Below, in pieces: positions 8,862 to 17,348 of a DNA stretch of 35,089 nt. How positions within the stretch are numbered: position 1 is the first letter of the stretch; each line of letters begins with the position of its first letter. The notes beneath the pieces are model-generated. The model worked only from the letters and a program-made list of their open reading frames with translations, had not been told where the DNA came from and did no database searches. This DNA is from Streptomyces sp. adm13(2018). GTDB taxonomy: Bacteria > Actinomycetota > Actinomycetes > Streptomycetales > Streptomycetaceae. The stretch covers positions 347,968 to 383,056 of the forward strand of contig NZ_RDBH01000113.1 in NCBI RefSeq assembly GCF_008042145.1, written 5' to 3'. Position numbers and translations under genes: made by a program.

Positions 8862-9410
8862 CTAGCCGTGCGAGAGGCGGAAGGACATCTGGCCGAAGCC
8901 GACCACGTCGCCGGAGCGGACGACCACCGCGCCCGTGACCCGTCGTCCGTTGACGGTGGTGCCGTTCGTCGAGCCGAGGTCGCGGAGGATCCACATGCCG
9001 CTCTGCAGGGACAGTTCGGCGTGCAGCCGGGAGGTCGTCTCGTGGCTGAGGCGGAGGCCGTTGACCGGGTCGCGGCCGATGCGCAGCGGGTGCGGGCCGG
9101 GCAGCGGGAGCAGCAGCTTCGGCAGGCGCTCCGCGGACCAGGCGCGTCCCAGCCGGGCGGTGAACGCCGACATCCGCTCGACCGCGCCCACCGCCCGGCG
9201 GGTCCAGGTGCCCTCGGTCCTCAGGTCGGCGGTGAGCAGGGCGAGTTCGTCGGGGCGCCGGGCCTGGAGCGCGCGCTCCATGCGGTAGAGGAACGTGTCG
9301 TGGGAGAGGCGGCCCTGGGCGGCGCCCTCACGGAGCAGCACCAGCGCGCGGTCCCGCTCGGCGTCGGTCAGCCGAGGGGTGTTCGCCGGAAGCTCGAAAG
9401 GGGTCGTCAC
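8862..9410 (-). CDS. DUF1707-FHA domain protein
   Basis: A 182-residue cytoplasmic protein. Residues 12-64 form the small helical DUF1707 domain (LTDAERDRALVLLREGAAQG, then RMERALQARRPDEL) common at the N-terminus of actinobacterial membrane or regulatory proteins. Residues about 108-180 are a forkhead-associated domain: LRIGRDPVNGLRL, SRLHAEL and DLGSTNGTTVNG carry the usual G-R, S-x-x-H and N-G residues for phosphothreonine recognition. The FHA part probably reads a Ser/Thr kinase signal, but no kinase gene is in the window. GTG start. It is divergent from the GNAT gene, with 132 bases between, and is upstream of the P450-like gene. Confidence 0.88.
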   Translation of the reverse strand: MTTPFELPANTPRLTDAERDRALVLLREGAAQGRLSHDTFLYRMERALQARRPDELALLTADLRTEGTWTRRAVGAVERMSAFTARLGRAWSAERLPKLLLPLPGPHPLRIGRDPVNGLRLSHETTSRLHAELSLQSGMWILRDLGSTNGTTVNGRRVTGAVVVRSGDVVGFGQMSFRLSHG

Positions 9411-9542
9411 CTCTCGATTGTCCTTCCGACGGGCCCGCAGTGTCCAGAAGGGTCCCTCGGAGGAAACTCCGTACCCCGTCGGCGGTGTCCGCTGCTACGG
9501 TCTGCCGACTCCACCGCACCCGTCCCCAGGGAGAAACACGAC

Positions 9543-10568
9543 GTGACCACGTCTCCGTCGAGCACCACCAGCACCACCAGCACCACCGACAGCGCGGCTC
9601 TCGTGCCCGGGCTCGTCATACGTCCGCTCGCCGGGCCCGAGGAACTCGACCTGTTCCTCCGCCTCAGCTACTCGCTCGACCACGAGGTCGCCGACGACCT
9701 CGCCACCGGCCGCCGCGTCCCCGGGTGGATGTGGGTCGCCCTCGACGGCGACCGGCTCCTCGGCCGGCTCTCCTGGTGGACGAACGCGGCCGGCGGGGCG
9801 CCGCAGGTCCTCGACTTCCTGGACCTCGCCCCGGAGCTGTCGGAGGCGGAGCGCGCCGAGGTGGGCCTGCGGCTCCTGGAGACCGCGAGCGCGGCCGTCG
9901 TCCCGGCGGGCACGCAGCCCCCGGAGTTCGGCCGCTTCATGCCGGCGGACTGGCGCGAGCGGCCGGAGACCCGCTCCCTCCTGGAGTCCGTCTTCGGTGT
10001 CCTGGTGGCGGCGGGCGCCCGCCCGCTCGTGGAGCGGCTGCGCCTGGAGTGGCGCCCCGGCACTCCCGTGCCGGAGCCGAAGGGCCGGCTGAAGTTCCGC
10101 CCGGTGCGGGACCGTGAGGACCTGGTGGCGCTGATGACCCCGGTCATGGAGGGCACGCTCGACGCGCACGGCCAAGCCGATCTGGCGTCCGGTCTCTCCG
10201 CCCGCGAGGCCGCGGAGCAGCACTACGACGAGGAGTTGGCGCGGTACGCCTCGCCGCGGGAGTGGTGGCGGGTGGCGCAGCTCCCGGAGACCGGCGAACC
10301 GGTCGGCTTCGTCGTGCCCGCGCGGAACAACTACCACCACACGATCGCGTACGTCGGCGTGCTGCCCGCCCACCGCGGCCACGGCTACATCGACGACGTC
10401 CTGGCGGAGGGCACGCGCGTCCTCGCCGCCGTCGACGTCCCGCGGATCCGGGCGGCGACGGACCTGGGCAACGTCCCGATGGCGGCCGCGTTCGCCCGGG
10501 CGGGCTACGTCACCTTCGAGCGGGCCGTCAACTACGTGTGGGACACACCGGGCGTGGCGGGGTCCTGA
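9543..10568 (+). CDS. GNAT family N-acetyltransferase
   Basis: A 341-residue protein starting at GTG 9543 with AGGGAG upstream; the open frame extends further 5' but only over the FHA gene and the intergenic region. A Ser/Thr-rich leader precedes the folded part (VIRPLAGPEELDLFLRLSYS). The C-terminal GNAT domain has the acetyl-CoA loop in VGVLPAHRGHGYIDDVL (V-x-P-x-x-R-G-x-G) and the late motif NVPMAAAFARAGY. The length suggests two tandem GNAT folds with an N-terminal degenerate copy, as in several actinobacterial members. The substrate is unknown. The gene ends 61 bases before treZ on the same strand and may be co-transcribed with it. Confidence 0.85.
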   Translation: MTTSPSSTTSTTSTTDSAALVPGLVIRPLAGPEELDLFLRLSYSLDHEVADDLATGRRVPGWMWVALDGDRLLGRLSWWTNAAGGAPQVLDFLDLAPELSEAERAEVGLRLLETASAAVVPAGTQPPEFGRFMPADWRERPETRSLLESVFGVLVAAGARPLVERLRLEWRPGTPVPEPKGRLKFRPVRDREDLVALMTPVMEGTLDAHGQADLASGLSAREAAEQHYDEELARYASPREWWRVAQLPETGEPVGFVVPARNNYHHTIAYVGVLPAHRGHGYIDDVLAEGTRVLAAVDVPRIRAATDLGNVPMAAAFARAGYVTFERAVNYVWDTPGVAGS

Positions 10569-10629
10569 CTGCCAGGATGGTCGCGGTAGCCGGCCGTGCC
10601 GCGGCCGGTCCGTCGACGAGGGGATCCCC

Positions 10630-12381
10630 GTGCTCTTCGAGGTGTGGGCGCCGAACGCCCGTGACCGGGTGACGCTGGAGCTGAACGGCTCCTCGCACCC
10701 CCTGGAGCGGGACGCCGAGCGGGAAGGCTGGTGGACGGGCGTCGTCCCCGCCGAGGACGGCGACCGGTACGGCTTCGCGCTCGACGGCGGGCCGCTGCTG
10801 CCCGACCCGCGCTCCCGGCGGCAGCCCGACGGTCCCGACGGGCTGAGCGCGGTCGTGGACCACTCGGCGTACGTCTGGCGGAACGAGTCGCCGAAGCTGC
10901 GGCTCCGCGGCGCCGTCCTGTACGAGCTGCACGTCGGCACCTTCACTCCCGAGGGCACCCTGGACGCGGCCGCCGCGCACCTGGGGGAGCTCGCGGGCCT
11001 CGGCATCACCCATGTGGAGCTGATGCCGCTGTGCCCGTTCCCCGGGGTGTGGGGCTGGGGCTACGACGGGGTGGCGCCGTGGGCGGTGCACGAGCCGTAC
11101 GGCGGTCCGGAGGCGCTGAAGCGGTTCGTGGACACGGCGCACGGCCTCGGCATGGGCGTCGTCCTGGACGTCGTGCACAACCACCTCGGTCCTGACGGCA
11201 ACCATCTCCCTTCCTTCGGGCCGTACTTCACGGAGACCCACCACACGCCGTGGGGCGCGGCGGTGAACCTGGACGCGCCCGGCTCGGACGAGGTCCGCGC
11301 GTACTTCCGGGACAGCGCGCTCGCCTGGCTGCGGGACCACCGGATCGACGGGCTGCGGCTCGACGCGGTGCACGCGCTCGCGGACACCCGGGCGCTGACC
11401 TTCCTGGAGGAGCTGTCGGCGGCCGTCGACGAGCTGGCGAGGGAGCAGGGCCGCCCGCACTTCCTGATCGCCGAGTCCGACCAGGGCGACCCGCGGACGA
11501 CGACCCCGCGGGGGCTCGGCGGGCTCGGTGTCCACGCCCAGTGGAACGACGACTTCCACCACTCCCTGCACACGGCGCTGACCGGTGAGGCCCAGGGCTA
11601 CTACGCGGACTTCGCGCGGGCGCCGATGGCCGCGCTCGCGAAGACCCTCACCCATGTCTTCTTCCACGACGGCACCTGGTCGGCGTTCCGGGGGCGCCGG
11701 CACGGGCGTCCGGTGGACCGCGAGCGGACCCCCGCCCACCGCTTCCTCGGGTACGCGCAGACCCACGACCAGATCGGGAACCGAGCGCTGGGCGACCGCC
11801 TCTCGGCCTCCCTCTCCCCCGGGCTGCTGGCCTGCGCGGCGACCCTGGTCCTGACCGGGCCGTCGGTGCCGATGCTCTTCATGGGCGAGGAGTGGGGGGC
11901 GGGCACCCCCTGGCAGTACTTCACCGACCACACCGACCCGGAGCTGGCGGAGGCCGTACGGCGGGGCAGGCGGCGGGAGTTCGCGGAGCACGGCTGGGAC
12001 GAGAACGAGGTCCCCGACCCGCAGGAGGCCGCCACCCGCGACCGTTCCGTCCTCGACCGGTCCGAGCGTGAGCGGGACCCGCACCGGCGGCTGCTCACCT
12101 GGCACCGCGAGCTCATCGCGCTCCGCCGCACGCTGCCGGACCTGACGGACCCGGACCTGGCGGGGGTGAAGGCCGCCTTCGACGAGGAGGCCCGCTGGCT
12201 GGTGTTCCGGCGCGGGGTCCTGCGGGTGGCGGTCAACCTGGGCAAGGAGCCCGCGGTGATCCCGCTCGGCTCCAACGGCCGCGACAAGGTGCTGGCCGCC
12301 TGGGAGCCGGTCGAGGCCCCGGCGGCGGACGGGATCCTGCGGCTCCCCGCCGAGTCGGCCGTCGTCCTGACGGACGGCTGA
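10630..12381 (+). CDS. treZ: Malto-oligosyltrehalose trehalohydrolase TreZ (GH13)
   Basis: A 583-residue GH13 enzyme that releases trehalose from the maltooligosyl-trehalose made by TreY. The N-terminal domain FEVWAPNARDRVTLEL is the E-set/CBM48-like sandwich of TreZ. The barrel shows YELHVGTFTPEGT, LDVVHNH, DGLRLDAVH (D240, nucleophile D245), IAESD (acid/base E282) and THDQIGNRALGDRL (D380). These last two strings are typical of TreZ rather than GlgB. Length is normal for the family. Start GTG with GAGGGGA upstream. It stops 37 bases from the convergent peptidase gene. Confidence 0.95.
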   Translation: MLFEVWAPNARDRVTLELNGSSHPLERDAEREGWWTGVVPAEDGDRYGFALDGGPLLPDPRSRRQPDGPDGLSAVVDHSAYVWRNESPKLRLRGAVLYELHVGTFTPEGTLDAAAAHLGELAGLGITHVELMPLCPFPGVWGWGYDGVAPWAVHEPYGGPEALKRFVDTAHGLGMGVVLDVVHNHLGPDGNHLPSFGPYFTETHHTPWGAAVNLDAPGSDEVRAYFRDSALAWLRDHRIDGLRLDAVHALADTRALTFLEELSAAVDELAREQGRPHFLIAESDQGDPRTTTPRGLGGLGVHAQWNDDFHHSLHTALTGEAQGYYADFARAPMAALAKTLTHVFFHDGTWSAFRGRRHGRPVDRERTPAHRFLGYAQTHDQIGNRALGDRLSASLSPGLLACAATLVLTGPSVPMLFMGEEWGAGTPWQYFTDHTDPELAEAVRRGRRREFAEHGWDENEVPDPQEAATRDRSVLDRSERERDPHRRLLTWHRELIALRRTLPDLTDPDLAGVKAAFDEEARWLVFRRGVLRVAVNLGKEPAVIPLGSNGRDKVLAAWEPVEAPAADGILRLPAESAVVLTDG

Positions 12382-12414
12382 CCGGGGCGGCGGGGGCGGC
12401 GGGGGCGGCCCCGG
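12382..12414. terminator. GC-rich hairpin between treZ and the peptidase gene
   Basis: CCGGGGC directly after the treZ stop pairs with GCCCCGG at 12408-12414. The loop is made of CGGCGGGGG-type repeats. It is the only hairpin in the 37-base convergent gap, so it may serve both genes. Confidence 0.45.
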
Positions 12415-12418
12415 CTCC

Positions 12419-13582
12419 TTACTCCACGATCGCCATCGCGTGCGGGGTGTTGTTGAAGCGGTGCCCCGCGCCGTCCTCGGTCGCCGTGACGATGTCCTCG
12501 ATGCGGACGCCGAAGCGGCCGGGGAGGTAGACGCCGGGCTCGATGGAGAAGCACATGCCGGGCACGATCGGGAGTTCCTCGCCCTCGATCATGTAGGGCG
12601 GTTCGTGGGTGGTGACGCCGATGCCGTGGCCGGTGCGGTGGATGAAGTACTCGCCGTAGCCGGCGTCCGTGATGACCTTGCGGGCCGCCCGGTCGACGTC
12701 CTGGCACGCCACCCCGGGCCGTACGGCCTCGAACCCGGCCTGCTGGGCCTCGCGGACGAGCTCGTGGATCCGCCGCTCCTCGTCGGTCGGCGGGCCGACG
12801 TGGACCGTGCGGGTGGTGTCGGAGCCGTAGCCGTGCTTGAGGCCGCCGAAATCGAGGACGACCATGTCGCCGCGCTCGATGACCCGGTCCCCGGCCTCGT
12901 GGTGCGGGTTGGCGCCGTTGGGGCCCGAGCCGACGACGGTGAAGTCGACCTGGGAGTGCCCGAAGCGCAGCAGCAGGGCGGCCAGGTCGGCGGCGACGTC
13001 GGTCTCCCGGCGTCCGGCGAAGCGGACCCCGAGGATCTCGCCGTACGCCCGGTCGGCGGCGGCCCCGGCGGCCGCGATCCGGGCGAGTTCGTGGGCGTCC
13101 TTGACGCCGCGGAGCATCGGCAGGGCCTCGGTGAGGGAGACGTACGTGGTTCCCGGGAGGGCCTGCTGGAGGCCGAGGAGGTGCATGGCCCAGGCGTTGT
13201 CGCTGACGCCGAACCGGCCGTCGGCGTCGAGGAGGGGCGCGGTGACGGCGTACGGGTCCTTGCCGTCGGTCCAGTCCCGCAGGGTGAGCGCGGCGGCTCC
13301 GGCGGCCCGCTCGGCGTCGGGGGCCTCCAGGGTGGGGACGACGAGGACGGGGTCCCGGCCGGGGGCGATCACGAGGGCGGTGAGCCGTTCGGTGATGGCG
13401 GTGGGCTGGTATCCGGTGAGGTAGACGAGGTCGGGGCCGGGGGCGACGATCACGCCCGCGAGTCCAGCGTCGGCGGCGGAAGCGGCGGCGCGGGCCATGC
13501 GGGCCCGGTAGTCGTCCGCGGTGAACGGCACGGGGGCGTCGCCCCGCGCGTCGGCCGCTTCGGGTGCGGGGCTGCTGGGCAT
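12419..13582 (-). CDS. M24 family Xaa-Pro aminopeptidase/dipeptidase
   Basis: A 387-residue cytoplasmic metallopeptidase that cleaves N-terminal X-Pro bonds. The start MPSSPAPEAA has AAGGAG six bases upstream. The N-terminal creatinase-type domain (about 20-155) is followed by the pita-bread domain with all five metal ligands: D244 (VVLDFGG), D255 (GSDTTRT), H319 (HRTGHGIG), E348 (SIEPGVY) and E362 (RIEDIV). Length and ligand set fit the PepP/PepQ-like Xaa-Pro peptidases of Streptomyces. It lies convergent to treZ and downstream of the conserved unknown gene on the same strand. Confidence 0.92.
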   Translation of the reverse strand: MPSSPAPEAADARGDAPVPFTADDYRARMARAAASAADAGLAGVIVAPGPDLVYLTGYQPTAITERLTALVIAPGRDPVLVVPTLEAPDAERAAGAAALTLRDWTDGKDPYAVTAPLLDADGRFGVSDNAWAMHLLGLQQALPGTTYVSLTEALPMLRGVKDAHELARIAAAGAAADRAYGEILGVRFAGRRETDVAADLAALLLRFGHSQVDFTVVGSGPNGANPHHEAGDRVIERGDMVVLDFGGLKHGYGSDTTRTVHVGPPTDEERRIHELVREAQQAGFEAVRPGVACQDVDRAARKVITDAGYGEYFIHRTGHGIGVTTHEPPYMIEGEELPIVPGMCFSIEPGVYLPGRFGVRIEDIVTATEDGAGHRFNNTPHAMAIVE

Positions 13583-13659
13583 GGGGGTCTCCTTCGGGGC
13601 GTCCGCGGCGTCCTCGGCGTACCGCAATCCTGCCGGGGCCGGTCTCCGGCCGCGACCGC

Positions 13660-14619
13660 TCAGCGGAGGTCGGGGCCCTGCGCGATGAGCCGTTCCAGGA
13701 GTTCCTGGAAGTCGTCGCCGACGACGATCCGCAGGTCCCCCCGTTCCTCGTCGTGCTCGCTGAGCTGGGTGAGGGTGCCGCCGTGCCACCAGAAGACGTA
13801 CGGGCTGATGGCGCCCGGCGTGTCCTCGTACCCGGAGGCGGCGAAGGAGGCCATCGCGCCGAGGGCGGGGATGATCGTGGTGTCGCGGATGGGGTGGAAG
13901 GCGAGCTGGTGCCGGAAGGGCATCGCGACGAGGGCGCCGTGTTCGCCGAGCGGCAGCCCGGTGACCCGGCGGGCCACGCCCTCCAGGTCGAGGACGCGGC
14001 TCGCGGTGTAGAAGGAGTCGCCGAGGATGATCTCGAAGCACATGCCGTCGGCGTCGCGGACGGTCTCGTGCTCCTCGACGGGCAGCCCGCGCAGGTTGCG
14101 CAGGGCCCGGTCGCGCAGCTGGGCGTGGTCGCCGAGCCGTTCCAGCGCCTCGTCGGTGAGCATCATGACGCTCTCCGGCAGGTCGAGGGCGAGGATCTCG
14201 TACAGGCCGGGGGCGACGGTACGGGCGTACCCGAAGGCGGCGGCGTCGATGCCGTCGCCGCTGACGACCCGCGGGTACAGCTGGGAGCGGATCTGCTCGG
14301 GCGGCAGGGTGTCGAGGGCGGAGGGGCCGTCCATGGCGCGGACGACCAGTCCGATGTGGCGGTCGATCATGCCGGGCCAGACGCGGGGGCCGCGGCGGTC
14401 CTGGTGGCAGACGGCGGCGAGGTTCCCGAGGCCGAAGCGGCGGCCCTTGTCGTCGACGACGTGGTCGGCGTAGACGCTGACCTCCAGGCCGAGTTCGGCG
14501 AAGGTCTCCCGGACGCGTCCCCGGAAGATCGCGGCCTCACGCTGCGAGAAGTACGTGAACCCGGGGTCCCTCGGTGCGTCGTCGCCGTCCCGCCTGGGTC
14601 CTCGTCGCAACCACGCCAC
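13660..14619 (-). CDS. Conserved actinobacterial protein of unknown function
   Basis: A 319-residue, apparently soluble protein with no signal peptide or membrane segment. It begins MAWLRRGPRRDGDD, then a well-ordered sequence: FTYFSQREAAIFRGRVRETF, LGNLAAVCHQ, and a C-terminal half with SYxAS-like segments and PYVFWWHGGT. The pattern of short strands and helices with acidic turns vaguely recalls DUF1444 (YtpQ-like) proteins, but I would not assign it. High third-position GC over the full length supports it as a real gene. It is followed 77 bases later by the Xaa-Pro peptidase gene, possibly in one transcript. Confidence 0.75.
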   Translation of the reverse strand: MAWLRRGPRRDGDDAPRDPGFTYFSQREAAIFRGRVRETFAELGLEVSVYADHVVDDKGRRFGLGNLAAVCHQDRRGPRVWPGMIDRHIGLVVRAMDGPSALDTLPPEQIRSQLYPRVVSGDGIDAAAFGYARTVAPGLYEILALDLPESVMMLTDEALERLGDHAQLRDRALRNLRGLPVEEHETVRDADGMCFEIILGDSFYTASRVLDLEGVARRVTGLPLGEHGALVAMPFRHQLAFHPIRDTTIIPALGAMASFAASGYEDTPGAISPYVFWWHGGTLTQLSEHDEERGDLRIVVGDDFQELLERLIAQGPDLR

Positions 14620-14748
14620 GCCCGCCCGCCTTCCGTCGCCGTTGCGCTCAGGGTAGCGACTGCGGGTGTCCGCTCTTGAGCCGTCGGGTGAACTCGGCCA
14701 CCGGGCTTCCCGGTTCGGCCCGTGGGCCGGTCGGGCGGGAGCCCGGCG

Positions 14749-15282
14749 TCAGGACCCGTCGGGGGCGGTGAGGAGGGCCTGCGCGTAGTGGGCGAGGGAG
14801 CGGTTGTACCGGGGCAGCAGGGGCGCGAGGGCGCCGAGGGCGAGGGAGGCGGCCTCGCGGTCGCGGCCGGTGTCGGCGAGGGCCAGGGCGAGGAAGGCGT
14901 CGACGGCGCCGGAGAGCGCGGTCTCGTCGGCGTCGAGCCGGTCGGCGGGGATGGCCCGCTCGGCGGTGAGGAGTTCGACGCTGCGGTCGGGGCGGCCGAG
15001 GTTGCGCAGGCTGCTGGCGAGCTGGATGACGGCCCGCCGGCGGCGCAGCCCGGTGAGGCCCTGGTCGAGGGCCTGCCGGTAGAGGCGGACGGCCTCGTCC
15101 GGCTGCCCGGTGGAGTCGTGGGCGGCGCCCAGCTCGAAGAGGGCGGCCGCGTCGTCGGCGGGGCGCTCGGCGGCGAGGGCGGCCGCCCGGGCCCGGAAGT
15201 CGGCGGGCTCGTGCGCGTCGAGCCGCTCCCACAGGGCGGCGACGCGCCGCTCCCAGTCGGGCAGTTCCTGAGGGGTGGTCAT
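14749..15282 (-). CDS. Tetratricopeptide-repeat protein
   Basis: A 177-residue soluble, all-helical protein. TPR-type spacing is visible in ADDAAALFELGAAHDSTGQP then DEAVRLYRQALDQG (about 42-76), RRRAVIQLASSLRNLGRP then DRSVELLTAE (about 80-108) and AVDAFLALALADTGR then DREAASLALGALAP (about 126-156). These have the A-G-Y/F-like helix packing residues (L-A-S-S-L-R-N-L-G-R-x-D). It probably mediates protein contacts; the partner is not evident. A frequent small Streptomyces family of about 170-180 residues annotated only as TPR protein. The kinase-like gene ends near its 3' neighbour on the same strand. Confidence 0.82.
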   Translation of the reverse strand: MTTPQELPDWERRVAALWERLDAHEPADFRARAAALAAERPADDAAALFELGAAHDSTGQPDEAVRLYRQALDQGLTGLRRRRAVIQLASSLRNLGRPDRSVELLTAERAIPADRLDADETALSGAVDAFLALALADTGRDREAASLALGALAPLLPRYNRSLAHYAQALLTAPDGS

Positions 15283-15326
15283 GGCGGCAGCCTATCCAGC
15301 GCGGCCCGCGGCATGCGGGGGCGGTG

Positions 15327-15962
15327 TCAGGTCATCGGGACGACGAGGTGGGCGCGGTCGCGGCCGCGGGCGATCAGGCGGGCGTTGGGCTCGTCGGAGT
15401 CGTGGACCCAGCGTTCGGCGCGGCCGCGGTCCTTGCCGTGGCGGACGTGGCGGTCGACGAGCCGGGGGACGCGGTGCCGGGCGTCCAGGTCGAGGTACCA
15501 GGCCTCGTCGAGGAGCGGCAGGACGCCGGCCCAGTCGCCCTCGTCGTGGAGGAGGTAGTTGCCCTCGGTGACGACGAGCGGGACCTCGGGGCCCACGGGT
15601 ACCGCCCCGGCCACCGGCTCCTCCAGGGTGCGGTCGAACGCGGGGGCGTAGACGGTGGTGCCGGGCGCGGGGGCGCGCAGGCGGGCGAGGAGCGCGAGGT
15701 AGCCGGCGGTGTCGAAGGTGTCGGGCGCGCCCTTCCTGGCCGCCCGGCCGAGGCGTTCCAGTTCGGCCTGGGCGAGGTGGAAGCCGTCCATGGGGACGAG
15801 GACGGCGAGCCCGTCGAGCCCGTCGACGAGCCGGGCGGCGAGGGTGGACTTCCCCGCACCGGGCGGCCCGGCGAGCCCCAGGATCCGACGGGCGGGCGGC
15901 GCGACGAGCCCTCGCGCCCGGGCGAGGAGCCGGTCGAACTGCTGCGCGTCCATGCAGGGCAT
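15327..15962 (-). CDS. Nucleoside/nucleotide kinase family P-loop protein
   Basis: A soluble protein of 208-211 residues. ATG 15962 (MPCMDAQQF) is preferred because GGGGTG lies a few bases upstream; ATG 15953 is the alternative. The Walker A GPPGAGKST is followed by VPMDGFHL, the uridine kinase/pantothenate kinase-type substrate motif, then YAPAFDRTLEEPV and VVTEGNYLL (Walker B-like, ending E-G-N-Y). RDRAHLVVPM lies at the end. This matches the 'nucleoside/nucleotide kinase family' group related to Udk and CoaA; the phosphate acceptor is unknown. About 270 bases without a gene follow upstream before the VOC gene. Confidence 0.88.
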   Translation of the reverse strand: MPCMDAQQFDRLLARARGLVAPPARRILGLAGPPGAGKSTLAARLVDGLDGLAVLVPMDGFHLAQAELERLGRAARKGAPDTFDTAGYLALLARLRAPAPGTTVYAPAFDRTLEEPVAGAVPVGPEVPLVVTEGNYLLHDEGDWAGVLPLLDEAWYLDLDARHRVPRLVDRHVRHGKDRGRAERWVHDSDEPNARLIARGRDRAHLVVPMT

Positions 15963-16173
15963 TGTCACACCCCACGGACGGGCCGTGCGGGGCCCGGCCC
16001 ACCGCATCGCCGGGCCCGGCGCCCGCGAGCCGCCCCCTCCGGGCCGGCGCTGCCCGGGCCCGGGCAGGTAGGCCCCGGTTCGGGCCCGGCCCGGGGGCTC
16101 CGGCCCCCGTTCCCGACCCTCGTCCGGCCCTCTCCGGACCCTCGTTCGGGGCCTTCCACGGCAAGGGTCGTGC

Positions 16174-16204
16174 ACGGGTCGACACGGGTCGACGCGGATA
16201 GATT
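16174..16204 (+). promoter_or_regulatory. Candidate promoter/operator of the VOC gene
   Basis: Two exact, adjacent copies of ACGGGTCGAC (16174-16183 and 16184-16193) are followed by TAGATT at 16199-16204, a good fit to the Streptomyces -10 consensus TAGRRT. The start codon is 30 bases further on. No clear -35 hexamer is present; the tandem repeats occupy its place and could be a regulator site. A small ATTAC/GTAAT inverted repeat overlaps the start codon. The rest of 15963-16173 is GC-rich with short hairpins and no gene that I can support. Confidence 0.45.
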
Positions 16205-16234
16205 CCTGCCCCTTCCACGTATTACTTTGGGGTA

Positions 16235-16642
16235 ATGCCGTCCATCGCACTCGTGACCCTCGTCGTCCGTGACTACGACGAGGCCATCGCCTTCTACACC
16301 GACGCCCTCGGCTTCGACCTCGTCGAGGACACCGACCGGGGCAACGGCAACCGCTGGGTCGTCGTCCGCCCGCCCGCCGACGCGGGCGGCGTCGGGGGGC
16401 TCGGGAACGTGGGCCTGCTGCTTGCCCGCGCCAAGAACGACACCGAGGAGGCCTCCGTCGGCAACCAGACGGGCGGCCGCGTCGGCTTCTTCCTGCACAC
16501 CGAGGACTTCGCCCGCGACCACGCGCGGATGACGGAGGCGGGCGTCACCTTCCTGGAGGACCCCCGCCACGAGCCCTACGGCTCCGTCGCCGTCTTCGAG
16601 GACCTGTACGGCAACCGCTGGGACCTCCTCCAGCCCGCCTAG
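16235..16642 (+). CDS. VOC family protein (glyoxalase/bleomycin-resistance fold)
   Basis: A 135-residue single-module VOC protein. It begins MPSIALVTLVVRDYDEAIAF, continues YTDALGFDLVED and ends AVFEDLYGNRWDLLQP, the two betaalphabetabetabeta halves typical of the family. The terminal GNRWDLL segment carries the usual position of a metal ligand (E or D/H in other members: here FEDLYGNRWD). Such proteins range from glyoxalases to resistance proteins and antibiotic-binding proteins; the substrate cannot be stated. GGGGTA precedes the ATG. It is the last normal-GC gene before the IS-flanked island. Confidence 0.9.
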   Translation: MPSIALVTLVVRDYDEAIAFYTDALGFDLVEDTDRGNGNRWVVVRPPADAGGVGGLGNVGLLLARAKNDTEEASVGNQTGGRVGFFLHTEDFARDHARMTEAGVTFLEDPRHEPYGSVAVFEDLYGNRWDLLQPA

Positions 16643-16715
16643 GCCGTCTCTTCCGGATCTTGACTGACCTGCGGCACCCGGCACCGCACCTCGCCACGTC
16701 GCCGAGGCACTCGGG

Positions 16716-16998
16716 TCTGGCGGCAGTCGCGCAGGATCTTCCCGTTCTTCATCTGGGCGAGGGTGCGCTCGACGCAGGCACGGACGCGTCGGTGTTCGGC
16801 GTTGTCCTCCTCCTGCCCGCAGGAGGGGGCGGCCGGCTCTCTTGCGGTGCGGGACCATCAGGCCGGTGCCGAGGTAGGCGCCGTCCCCGATCACCGTCGT
16901 GCCCGCTGCCAGAGCGGGCACCGCGACTGCCGGTTCCCGGCGAACGTTCAGATCATCATCGCCGCAGAGACCCGCCTGATCATCGCCTGGGCCCGCCC
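16716..16998. mobile_element. Internally inverted fragment of an IS5-like element
   Basis: Bases 16716-16920 are a near-identical reverse complement of 20140-20344 (the 3' part of the transposase gene in the right-hand element). Bases 16921-16998 match 20015-20092 in direct orientation (the central part). Both blocks have exactly the same length in the two copies. The fragment is therefore a transposase remnant broken at 16920/16921 with one side inverted. No terminal repeat is found at either edge. The frame break at the CTCCTGCGGGCAGGAG site is present in both copies, so it predates their separation. Confidence 0.85.
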
Positions 16999-17096
16999 TC
17001 GGCTCTGCCCGGGAGCGCAGGGGCCAAGCCCGGTTCCACTGCCACCCGGGCCCGGCGGCGGCATCTGCTCCACGGACGGGCACCGCCGGGCGGGAT

Positions 17097-17348
17097 TCAG
17101 TCGGAGCGGCTCCGAAAGCCCCGACACCGGTTGGTGCCACGTGGCCTGAGCTGCTTGGGCGGGATGTTCTGCCAGTGTGGTCCGTGGGCGGCCATGCATT
17201 CTCTGGTCCATTCCGCCAGCAGGTGAGCGTCCTCCCGGACGCGGCTCGCGTCGTTGTCACCGCCGTCGGCACAGCTCCAGGTGGATCGGACGCACAGGAT
17301 CCTGTCCTGGTAGATCAGAGCGGGCTCTCCAGCCCCGCCCTCACACAC
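17097..17348 (-). CDS. Possible small protein or gene fragment
   Basis: An 83-codon frame starting at GTG with a weak GGAG upstream. The stretch SRVREDAHLLAEWTRECMAA then HGPHWQNIPPKQL reads like genuine coding sequence (helix with acidic/basic alternation, then a W-Q-N-I-P turn). The N-terminal part also looks plausible (ALIYQDRILCVRSTWSC). It could be the remnant of a gene disrupted when the neighbouring IS fragment arrived. I recognise no family. Confidence 0.3.
   Translation of the reverse strand: MCEGGAGEPALIYQDRILCVRSTWSCADGGDNDASRVREDAHLLAEWTRECMAAHGPHWQNIPPKQLRPRGTNRCRGFRSRSD

Noticed and set aside
8868..9542. Upstream extension of the GNAT gene
   Set aside because: It overlaps the FHA gene antisense and has no start with a ribosome-binding site; GTG 9543 with AGGGAG is better.
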